Below, one piece after another: positions 1 to 5,208 of a stretch of 5,208 bases of DNA. The first letter of the stretch is position 1. Each line of letters starts with the position of its first letter. Made by a program: the position numbers and the translations under genes. Under the pieces are notes generated by a model. The model was not told the origin of the DNA and searched no databases. It saw only the letters and a list, made by a program, of their open reading frames with translations. Source of the stretch: an uncultured Clostridia bacterium (lineage in GTDB: Bacteria; Bacillota; Clostridia; TANB77; CAG-508); NCBI GenBank assembly GCA_947599995.1, contig CANQFW010000085.1, positions 1-5,208 on the forward strand, given 5' to 3'.

Positions 1-743
1 GGAATTTCTCCTATAATATTTACTGCACCATGCATAATAGCTGAATACATTACGTTATTTGTTTTTATGACTATATAAGAAAATATTACACCCAGTACTA
101 AACAACAAAGTAACATTAATAGCATATTTGACCAAGGAGCTCCTGGATTATCCAAACTATAATTAAATCCAAAATATATTAATGGAAGATGAGATACTCC
201 CCATTCAATTCCATTTATTATAGCTGCCTTTTTTTCGCCATATTTTTCCTTTTGAAATCCAAGAAGATATCCTCTCCATCCAACTTCTTCCCCTAATTCT
301 AATAGCTGAATTGGTATCATTATAGCTGATATAATAACGCATATTAGTACAAAAAATATTGGATTATGGACATTTATTATTATACCTGAATCTTTTATTA
401 TATTCCCCAATTCAAAAACTCCGCTGTAATCTTTATTAAATACAATAAAATATAAAATACTACCTAATGCAATCATGAAACTAGGTACAAATGCTGAAAA
501 AAGCCATGCTTTTTTATTTTTCCAAACTTTTAATGATAAAGGTATTTTCGATTTTTGTTTTGTAATTCTTTTAGTTATCATTCCTGCAATAACAGGAAAA
601 AATGTGAACATAATTCCTAAAAAACTGTAGACTTTTCCAGTTTTGGTTATAAATTCAATAAATCCTAGACCATAGCATACTGAAAATACAATAATTAAAT
701 AAATATATATTGGTTTATTTAATTTCTTTTCTTCTTTGTTCAT
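1..743 (-). CDS. CPBP family intramembrane glutamic endopeptidase (CAAX protease/Abi-like), 3' end cut by window edge
   Basis: I translated this frame by hand: it runs from ATG at 743 to the left edge without a stop, giving 247 residues. All three signature motifs of the CPBP (Abi/CAAX protease) family are visible. Motif 1 is EEVGWRGYL with the glutamate pair E152-E153 and R157; motif 2 is WGVSHLP with H185; motif 3 is HGAVN with H238 and N242. In this family the glutamates and histidines form an intramembrane active site. Hydrophobic segments lie at about residues 9-27, 40-58, 80-102, 129-148 and 208-226, so it is a polytopic membrane protein. Only a short C-terminal tail should be missing. 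The start is supported by a TAGGGG ribosome-binding site 7 nt upstream. It lies 83 bp after copA on the same strand and could be read through from it, but a link to copper is not implied. In Gram-positive bacteria relatives range from bacteriocin self-immunity proteins to uncharacterised proteases; the substrate here is unknown. Confidence 0.9.
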   Translation of the reverse strand, partial: MNKEEKKLNKPIYIYLIIVFSVCYGLGFIEFITKTGKVYSFLGIMFTFFPVIAGMITKRITKQKSKIPLSLKVWKNKKAWLFSAFVPSFMIALGSILYFIVFNKDYSGVFELGNIIKDSGIIINVHNPIFFVLICVIISAIMIPIQLLELGEEVGWRGYLLGFQKEKYGEKKAAIINGIEWGVSHLPLIYFGFNYSLDNPGAPWSNMLLMLLCCLVLGVIFSYIVIKTNNVMYSAIMHGAVNIIGEI

Positions 744-750
744 ATCTTTA

Positions 751-756
751 CCCCTA
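751..756 (-). promoter_or_regulatory. Ribosome-binding site of the CPBP gene
   Basis: On the minus strand TAGGGG lies 7 nt before the ATG at 743. This is good spacing for a Shine-Dalgarno sequence and fixes the start of the CPBP gene. No convincing promoter was found in the 83-bp gap after copA. Confidence 0.6.
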
Positions 757-826
757 TACTAATTATTATTTAACTTTCTTTTATGAGACGAAGACAGTCC
801 GATTTCTCACTATTCTTTCTTCATAA

Positions 827-3034
827 TCATATTCTTATATTTTTTAATCTTAAGGCATTTAGAATGACAGTAATACTACTAAATACCATAGCTAAACTTG
901 CTATCATTGGATTAATTGAAATACCTACAGGTTTTAGTAATCCAATAGCAATAGGAATCATTAATGCATTATAGAAAAATGCCCAAAACAAATTTTGCCT
1001 AATATTTCTAATTGTTTTCTTACTAATATTAATTAAATTTAAAATACTTCCTAAATCATTTTTTGTTAAAATTACATCTGAAGAATCCATTGCAATATCT
1101 GTTCCACTATTTACACTAACTCCTATATCACAACTTGCTAAAGCTGGACTGTCATTTATTCCATCTCCACACATCATTACATATCTATTTTCTTGTTTTA
1201 ATTTTTTTATTGTTTGAGCTTTTTCTGATGGTATTACATTTGAAATTATTTTAGTTATCCCTATATCTTTGCCAATTATTTCAGCTGTTTCCTTATTATC
1301 TCCTGTTAGCATAATTGTTTGTATTTTATTTTTATTTAAAACACTGATTACTTCTTTTGTGTTGCTTCTTACAACATCATTAACTCCAAAAAGAGCAATT
1401 ACATTTTTATCTTTTACCATATATATAATACTATTTTCATTTTCAGCTAATTTCTTTTCATCTTCTGTATAATTATTTTCTATTTTATATTTTTCAAGTA
1501 TTTTCGAATTACCTATAATTATTTCTTGATTTTCTATTTTTCCTATTATTCCATAACCTGCTATATTCTCGAATTCTTTTACATCTAATACCTGTATTTT
1601 ATTTTGCTCTATATAATCTGTAAATGCTTTTCCAATAGGATGAGTCGATTTACTTTCTAAGCTACCAACTAATTGCAATAATTCTTTATCAGTCATATTA
1701 CTATAATTTAATATTTCAGCAATCTTTAATTTACCATAAGTTAATGTTCCCGTTTTGTCAAATACAATTGTATTTACTTTTTGTGCATTTTCTAATACTT
1801 CACTTTTTTTTACTAATATTCCATTACTTGCACATAAACCTTCACTTACAACAATAGCAAGTGGTGTTGCTAATCCTAAACTACAAGGACATGCTACTAC
1901 CAATACTGTAACAAATGATGTTATTGCTGTTTCAATACCTTGCCCTATTAGTAAATATGCTACAAAAGTAATTATTGCAATAACTATTACACTAGGTACA
2001 AAATATCCTGATACTTTATCAGCTAGTTTGCTAATTGGAGCTTTTGTATTACTTGCTTCTATAACGGCTCTTACAATTTCTGATATTGTTGATTCTTTTC
2101 CAATTCTTTCGGCTTTATATTCAATATATCCATCATAGTTTAAACTTCCTGCAATTACTTTATTGCCGACTTCTTTTGATACGGGTTTGCTTTCTCCTGT
2201 AATAAATGATTCATCTAAGTGTGCCTCCCCTGTTAGTATTTCTCCATCTACTGCTATTTTTTCTCCTGCTCTGCTTACTAATATATCTCCTTTATGAATT
2301 TCATCTAATGTAACTGTTTTTTCTATTCCATCTATTTTTACAACTGCTGTATTAGGTGTAATCTTCACTAATTTCTGTATTGCATCTTTTGTCTTGTCTT
2401 TACTTATTCCATCAATATATCTACCAAGCTTTATAAAATATATTACTATCGCTGCCGATTCAAAATATAAATTCATAACTTGTTGATGATTACCATTAAA
2501 TACTATAAACATATTATAAATACTATAACCTAGACTGGCGACAACTCCTATTGCTACTAATGTATCCATATTAGGGGTTTTATGGATTAGGTTTTTGTAT
2601 CCATTTTTTAAAATGTCAAAGCCGTATACTATGAAACATATTGTTAATACAAGTAAACTAATCATATAATTTGCAGTATTAGTATGCATATCAAGAAATG
2701 GAATTGTTGGCAAGTTAATCATATGTCCCATTGAAATATACATTAACACTATTGCTAATATGGTAAAAATTATAAATTTAATTTTTTCTTTTTGGCTCTT
2801 TTCTTCAACTTTTATTTCTTTAAATTCTCCCAGACTCTTAAATCCTGCTTCTTTTACAAATTCTTCTATTTTTCCTTGATTTAATATTTTCTCGTCATAT
2901 TCAATAGTTGCATTTGCCATTACAAGATTAACACTAGCATTTAAAACCCCTTTTTGCTTGTTTAAATATTTTTCTAGCCCATTAGAACAGCTACTGCAAG
3001 TCATTCCATCAATAGCCAAATTTATTTTTTTCAT
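827..3034 (-). CDS. copA: Copper-exporting P1B-type ATPase CopA
   Basis: This is a complete 735-residue Cu(+)-translocating P-type ATPase, an inner-membrane pump that uses ATP to export cytosolic Cu(I). A single N-terminal heavy-metal-associated domain (about residues 3-68) carries GMTCSSC with C13 and C16. Four hydrophobic segments follow (about 85-105, 123-142, 158-178 and 187-205), then the actuator domain with TGES at 279-282. The membrane metal site CPC is at 382-384. Next come the phosphorylation motif DKTGT (D426), the P1B-specific HP dipeptide (H465-P466), TGDN at 577-580 and GDGINDSP from 623. The last two membrane segments hold Y688-N689 and M716/S720, the positions that mark the Cu(+) subgroup (P1B-1) rather than the Zn/Cd subgroup. 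Length is at the short end for the family, fitting one metal-binding domain instead of two. Its ATG lies 2 bp after the copZ stop, and its ribosome-binding site is inside copZ. Silver transport as a side activity is plausible from family knowledge. Confidence 0.97.
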   Translation of the reverse strand: MKKINLAIDGMTCSSCSNGLEKYLNKQKGVLNASVNLVMANATIEYDEKILNQGKIEEFVKEAGFKSLGEFKEIKVEEKSQKEKIKFIIFTILAIVLMYISMGHMINLPTIPFLDMHTNTANYMISLLVLTICFIVYGFDILKNGYKNLIHKTPNMDTLVAIGVVASLGYSIYNMFIVFNGNHQQVMNLYFESAAIVIYFIKLGRYIDGISKDKTKDAIQKLVKITPNTAVVKIDGIEKTVTLDEIHKGDILVSRAGEKIAVDGEILTGEAHLDESFITGESKPVSKEVGNKVIAGSLNYDGYIEYKAERIGKESTISEIVRAVIEASNTKAPISKLADKVSGYFVPSVIVIAIITFVAYLLIGQGIETAITSFVTVLVVACPCSLGLATPLAIVVSEGLCASNGILVKKSEVLENAQKVNTIVFDKTGTLTYGKLKIAEILNYSNMTDKELLQLVGSLESKSTHPIGKAFTDYIEQNKIQVLDVKEFENIAGYGIIGKIENQEIIIGNSKILEKYKIENNYTEDEKKLAENENSIIYMVKDKNVIALFGVNDVVRSNTKEVISVLNKNKIQTIMLTGDNKETAEIIGKDIGITKIISNVIPSEKAQTIKKLKQENRYVMMCGDGINDSPALASCDIGVSVNSGTDIAMDSSDVILTKNDLGSILNLINISKKTIRNIRQNLFWAFFYNALMIPIAIGLLKPVGISINPMIASLAMVFSSITVILNALRLKNIRI

Positions 3035-3036
3035 AA

Positions 3037-3246
3037 TTAATCTTCCTTTACTTTAAATCCAATATACTCAATCTTTTCTTTCATAGTACTTTCTGCTACT
3101 TCGTTTTTCGAAGTAATTGTAACTATTCCTGTAGTATGGTCTGCTACTACATTTTCAACTCCATTAATATTTTTTAGAGCATTTTGAACTCTATTTTCAC
3201 ATCCATTACAAACCATTCCCTCAACTTTAATTATTGTTTCTTTCAT
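3037..3246 (-). CDS. copZ: CopZ-like copper chaperone (HMA domain protein)
   Basis: This small cytosolic heavy-metal-associated domain protein (69 residues from the chosen start) binds Cu(I) and in this family delivers it to the CopA ATPase. The metal-binding loop GMVCNGC is near the N-terminus, with two cysteines three residues apart. The rest fits the ferredoxin-like HMA fold: helix, then VENVVADHTTGIVTI strands, a second helix, and the closing IGFKV strand. The open frame also allows an ATG two codons earlier, at 3252. I prefer 3246 because the AAAGGAAG ribosome-binding site is only 2 nt from the ATG at 3252 but 8 nt from the one at 3246, close to the 7-nt spacing of the identical octamer before copA. 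The stop codon is 2 bp from the copA start, so the two genes form an operon. An isolated HMA protein could in principle be a mercury-binding MerP-like protein, but the copA context makes copper the clear choice. Confidence 0.93.
   Translation of the reverse strand: MKETIIKVEGMVCNGCENRVQNALKNINGVENVVADHTTGIVTITSKNEVAESTMKEKIEYIGFKVKED
3042..3049 (-). promoter_or_regulatory. Ribosome-binding site of copA inside the copZ 3' end
   Basis: The minus strand reads AAAGGAAG 7 nt before the copA ATG. It overlaps the last codons of copZ (AAG GAA GAT TAA). Ribosomes finishing copZ would therefore stop on the copA initiation region, which suggests translational coupling of the chaperone and the pump. Confidence 0.7.
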
Positions 3247-3254
3247 TTTCATAA

Positions 3255-3262
3255 CTTCCTTT
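3255..3262 (-). promoter_or_regulatory. Ribosome-binding site of copZ
   Basis: AAAGGAAG on the minus strand is the same octamer that precedes copA. It is 2 nt from the ATG at 3252 and 8 nt from the ATG at 3246. The second spacing is near optimal, so this site decides the copZ start in favour of 3246. Confidence 0.65.
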
Positions 3263-3321
3263 CTTTTTATTAATTTTTTTTTTTATTTTCTTTCAAAAAT
3301 GTTTCTATTTTATTAAAAGAT

Positions 3322-3350
3322 ATTATATCCATATTGTCATAAAAAGTTGA
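3322..3350 (-). promoter_or_regulatory. Candidate promoter of the copZ-copA operon
   Basis: On the minus strand a perfect -10 hexamer TATAAT occupies 3327-3322. At 17-bp spacing the -35 position (3350-3345) reads TCAACT, matching only three of six bases of TTGACA. A weak -35 is common at activated or tightly controlled promoters, but AT-rich DNA produces TATAAT by chance. If real, transcription would start near 3315 and give a leader of about 70 nt, mostly A and purines, before the copZ start. Confidence 0.4.
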
Positions 3351-3360
3351 TTGATAAATG

Positions 3361-3408
3361 ACATGCATCCAATAATTTATTTAATAAATATGCAATTAGG
3401 ATATGCAT
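3361..3408. repeat. Three ATATGCAT-like repeats upstream of the cop promoter (possible operator)
   Basis: Plus-strand octamers ACATGCAT (3361-3368), ATATGCAA (3388-3395) and ATATGCAT (3401-3408) share the core ATGCA. Their start-to-start distances are 27 and 13 bp. Between the first and second lies a perfect inverted repeat, ATTTATT/AATAAAT, with one central base (3375-3389). The cluster sits just upstream of the candidate cop promoter and downstream of the tag stop. A regulatory role is inference from position only. The repeats do not resemble the TACAnnTGTA box of CopY or the GC-rich dyads bound by CsoR. Confidence 0.35.
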
Positions 3409-3444
3409 CTTTTATTTGTAATAATTGTTCTGCTCCCCCCTTTT

Positions 3445-3987
3445 TTAATTATTTTTATACATGAAGCATTGTATATCATGAGAATAAATAATTCCAATTG
3501 CTTGTAAATAAGAATATATAATTGTACTTCCTACAAATTTCATTCCTCTTTTTTGTAAATCTTTTGATAAATTATCTGATAATTGGTTTGTAGTTTTATC
3601 TATTTCATAAATAATTTTATCATTTGTGAATGTCTTTAAATAGTTATAAAACGTACCATATTCATCTTGTATCTTCTTAAAAACTTTACTATTATTTATA
3701 ACAGCTTTTATTTTTAGTTTATTCCTTATAATCTTTTTATCTGCCAATAGTTGTTGCACTTTTATATCTTTATAACAACATATTTTATCTATATCAAAAT
3801 TATCAAATGCTTTTCTAAAATCTTCTCTTTTGTTTAATACACATTCCCAAGAAAGACCTGCCTGAAAAGATTCTAGTATTAACATTTCAAATAAGTATTT
3901 ATCGTTAAAATTAGGCTTACCCCATTCATTATCGTGATATTCTACATATTTAGGATTGTTCAAATTGCACCATTTACATCTTACCAT
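3445..3987 (-). CDS. tag: DNA-3-methyladenine glycosylase I (Tag)
   Basis: This is a 180-residue base-excision repair enzyme that removes 3-methyladenine from alkylated DNA; its length matches the usual 180-190 residues of the family. The N-terminal signature MVRCKW and YHDNEWG are present. The structural zinc ligands of the family are all seen: C4, H18, and H170/C174 in the C-terminal HxxxC. The base-recognition positions also align with E. coli Tag: Y17, E39 in the LES segment and W47 in AGLSW. The conserved KRGMKFVGSTIIYSYLQAIG block is at about residues 146-165. The frame is open up to an ATG at 4044, but that would add 19 unconserved residues whose last codons are the G-rich ribosome-binding site. 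The ATG at 3987 gives the canonical family N-terminus and is chosen. It lies 153 bp after the cardiolipin synthase stop and is probably transcribed independently; it has no evident functional tie to the copper genes. Confidence 0.95.
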   Translation of the reverse strand: MVRCKWCNLNNPKYVEYHDNEWGKPNFNDKYLFEMLILESFQAGLSWECVLNKREDFRKAFDNFDIDKICCYKDIKVQQLLADKKIIRNKLKIKAVINNSKVFKKIQDEYGTFYNYLKTFTNDKIIYEIDKTTNQLSDNLSKDLQKRGMKFVGSTIIYSYLQAIGIIYSHDIQCFMYKNN

Positions 3988-3995
3988 AATACCCC

Positions 3996-4002
3996 CACCT
4001 CT
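3996..4002 (-). promoter_or_regulatory. Ribosome-binding site fixing the tag start
   Basis: AGAGGTG on the minus strand, followed by further Gs, ends 8 nt before the ATG at 3987. A site this strong at this spacing rules in favour of 3987 over the upstream in-frame ATG at 4044. Confidence 0.65.
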
Positions 4003-4100
4003 CTTTGGGACAAAAGATTTATTTATATTATTTACCAAACACATAGTGTATATTAGTCAATGATGTGAAACAGATTAATATATGTGTATGTATAAACAAA

Positions 4101-4119
4101 AATATGTCATCATCATATT
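4101..4119 (-). terminator. Weak candidate terminator after the cardiolipin synthase gene
   Basis: On the minus strand AATATG and CATATT can pair as a 6-bp stem around a 7-nt loop. A short T-tract (TTT, then G and more Ts) follows directly, 21 bp after the cardiolipin synthase stop. The stem has a single G-C pair, so it would be weak; in DNA this AT-rich it could be chance. Confidence 0.25.
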
Positions 4120-4140
4120 CCTTAAATATTTCTTTACTTG

Positions 4141-5208
4141 CTAAAATAATGGTGCAAGTAATCTTAATATAGCTTGCCATAAAGATTTTATAAATCCTGC
4201 TTTAACATCTGCATCGTTCAATTTTTGACTATCATGAAATGTAGATTCAAAATCCTCATATATTTTGTTTATTTCTCTAACATTTTCCATATATATTCCA
4301 TTTTCAAAATGAAGGTATAAACTTCTATAATCCATGTTTATTGTTCCTACTACTGCACGAATATCATCTGATAGAAATACTTTTGAATGAACAAATCCAT
4401 TTGTATATTTATAGATTTTTACCCCATTGTCATGTAGTACTTTAAAGAATGACGTTGTTTGCGTATAAACTATTTTTTTATCTGGAATTCCAGGTACAAT
4501 TATTCTTACATCAACTCCTCTTTTAGCTGCTCTACAAAGTGAATTGACCATATCTGTATCAATAATTAAATATGGGGTCATTATGTATAAATAATTTTTT
4601 GCACTATTAATCATATTAATGTAAACATCTTCTCCAATTAAATCTTTATGAAGCGGTGCAACTCCATAAGGAATAACATAACCATTGTTTTTATCACTAT
4701 TGTTAAAATTGTACTTGAATTTTGTAATATCTTTATCTTCATTTATATTAGCATTCCATAAAGTTAAAAACATAACTGTTAAATTCCAAATAGCATCTCC
4801 AACAATTTTAATGCCATTATCTTTCCATATTCCTAATTTACTATTAACATTTATGTATTCATCACTTAAGTTAACTCCTCCAGAAAAAGCCACCTTTCCA
4901 TCTATTACTGTAATTTTTCTGTGATCCCTATTATTCATAAATATTCCTCTAAAAGGACTTAATTTATTAAATGTAATACATTTTATTCCATACATAGCAA
5001 GTTGCTTTGAATAGTTTGTTGAAAGCATTGCAATACTTCCCATATCATCATATAATATTCTAACATCTACACCTTTTGCTGCTTTTTCTTTTAATATGTC
5101 TAAAATGCCATTCCACATAACCCCTTCATTAATTATAAAATATTCCATAAATATAAATTTTTCAGCTTTTTTTAATTCTTTTAATAATTCAGGATAAAAT
5201 TTTTCTCC
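4141..5208 (-). CDS. cls: Cardiolipin synthase (phospholipase D superfamily), 5' end cut by window edge
   Basis: This membrane enzyme family joins two phosphatidylglycerol molecules to form cardiolipin and glycerol. The frame is open from the right edge to the stop at 4141, giving 355 visible residues. The first in-frame Met, at 5148, is not the start: the 20 residues before it (ending AEKFIFMEYFII) are typical conserved Cls sequence. Both HxKxxxxD catalytic motifs are intact in visible numbering: HRKITVID with H96/K98/D103, then GGVNLSDEY, and HSKVFLSD with H274/K276/D281, then GTINMDYRS. The family hallmark VPGIPDKK lies between them at about 238-245. The C-terminus ends in a hydrophobic, amphipathic tail (SLWQAILRLLAPLF), also usual for Cls. 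Full-length relatives have about 480-520 residues, so roughly 130-160 residues are missing, including the two N-terminal membrane helices. Other PLD-family synthases are possible, but the whole pattern fits Cls. Confidence 0.95.
   Translation of the reverse strand, partial: GEKFYPELLKELKKAEKFIFMEYFIINEGVMWNGILDILKEKAAKGVDVRILYDDMGSIAMLSTNYSKQLAMYGIKCITFNKLSPFRGIFMNNRDHRKITVIDGKVAFSGGVNLSDEYINVNSKLGIWKDNGIKIVGDAIWNLTVMFLTLWNANINEDKDITKFKYNFNNSDKNNGYVIPYGVAPLHKDLIGEDVYINMINSAKNYLYIMTPYLIIDTDMVNSLCRAAKRGVDVRIIVPGIPDKKIVYTQTTSFFKVLHDNGVKIYKYTNGFVHSKVFLSDDIRAVVGTINMDYRSLYLHFENGIYMENVREINKIYEDFESTFHDSQKLNDADVKAGFIKSLWQAILRLLAPLF

Noticed and set aside
783..974. Plus-strand open frame opposite the copA 3' end, and similar plus-strand frames at 1269-1472, 1755-2138 and 4685-4924.
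   Set aside because: They are antisense to strongly conserved coding sequence (copA, cls), lack convincing ribosome-binding sites, and resemble no known family.
3337..3408. A 23-codon minus-strand open frame starting at ATG 3408 between tag and copZ, downstream of a G6 tract resembling a ribosome-binding site.
   Set aside because: The G-rich tract is about 24 nt from the ATG, too far for initiation; the candidate cop -10 lies just beyond the frame's end, so the cop transcript would not include it; the peptide has no recognisable features.
3426..3447. The A6G6 tract (T6/C6 on the plus strand) right after the tag stop as a terminator.
   Set aside because: There is no inverted repeat next to it, and in the direction of tag transcription the run is A then G, not a T-tract.
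4055..4060. TTGACT on the minus strand as the -35 of a tag promoter.
   Set aside because: At 17-bp spacing the -10 position reads TGGTAA, which fits poorly, and no better -10 was found at 16 or 18 bp.
4049..4082. Inverted repeat TATATTA/TAATATA with a 20-nt interior upstream of tag.
   Set aside because: The arms are entirely A/T and 7 bp long, which is expected by chance in DNA this AT-rich; no T-tract or other signal accompanies it.

Overview
The window is very AT-rich and all recognisable genes lie on the minus strand. Codon use favours A/T-ending codons, Shine-Dalgarno sequences are strong and purine-rich, and intergenic gaps are short. With the gene types present, this suggests a low-GC Firmicute, most likely a Clostridium-like member of the Clostridia. 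The genus is inferred from general resemblance; no rRNA or marker gene is present.

In the direction of transcription (right to left) the layout is as follows. (1) The C-terminal 355 residues of a cardiolipin synthase (5208-4141) run in from off the right edge. (2) A complete DNA-3-methyladenine glycosylase I, tag (3987-3445), follows. (3) An intergenic control region of about 200 bp carries a candidate promoter, three ATATGCAT-like repeats and an A-rich leader. (4) A compact copper-homeostasis pair comes next: a small CopZ-type chaperone (3246-3037) and a Cu(+)-exporting P1B-type ATPase, CopA (3034-827), separated by 2 bp. (5) After an 83-bp gap there is a CPBP (CAAX-protease/bacteriocin-processing) family membrane protein (743 to beyond 1), whose last residues are off the left edge.

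CopZ and CopA form one functional unit. The chaperone binds cytosolic Cu(I) through its CxxC motif and hands it to the ATPase, which exports it. The copA ribosome-binding site lies inside the last codons of copZ, so translation is probably coupled. No copper-sensing regulator (CsoR, CopY or CueR type) is encoded in the window, and no textbook operator for them was found, so the regulator probably lies elsewhere. The cardiolipin synthase (membrane phospholipid), Tag (alkylation repair) and CPBP genes look like independent neighbours.

Two apparent starts need care. The Met at 5148 is internal to the cardiolipin synthase, whose frame stays open to the window edge. The tag start should be 3987, not the upstream ATG at 4044. 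No tRNA, rRNA, CRISPR array, insertion sequence or prophage gene was seen. The window reads as ordinary chromosomal housekeeping and stress-response sequence, not a novel system; the least explained part is the repeat-bearing region upstream of copZ.
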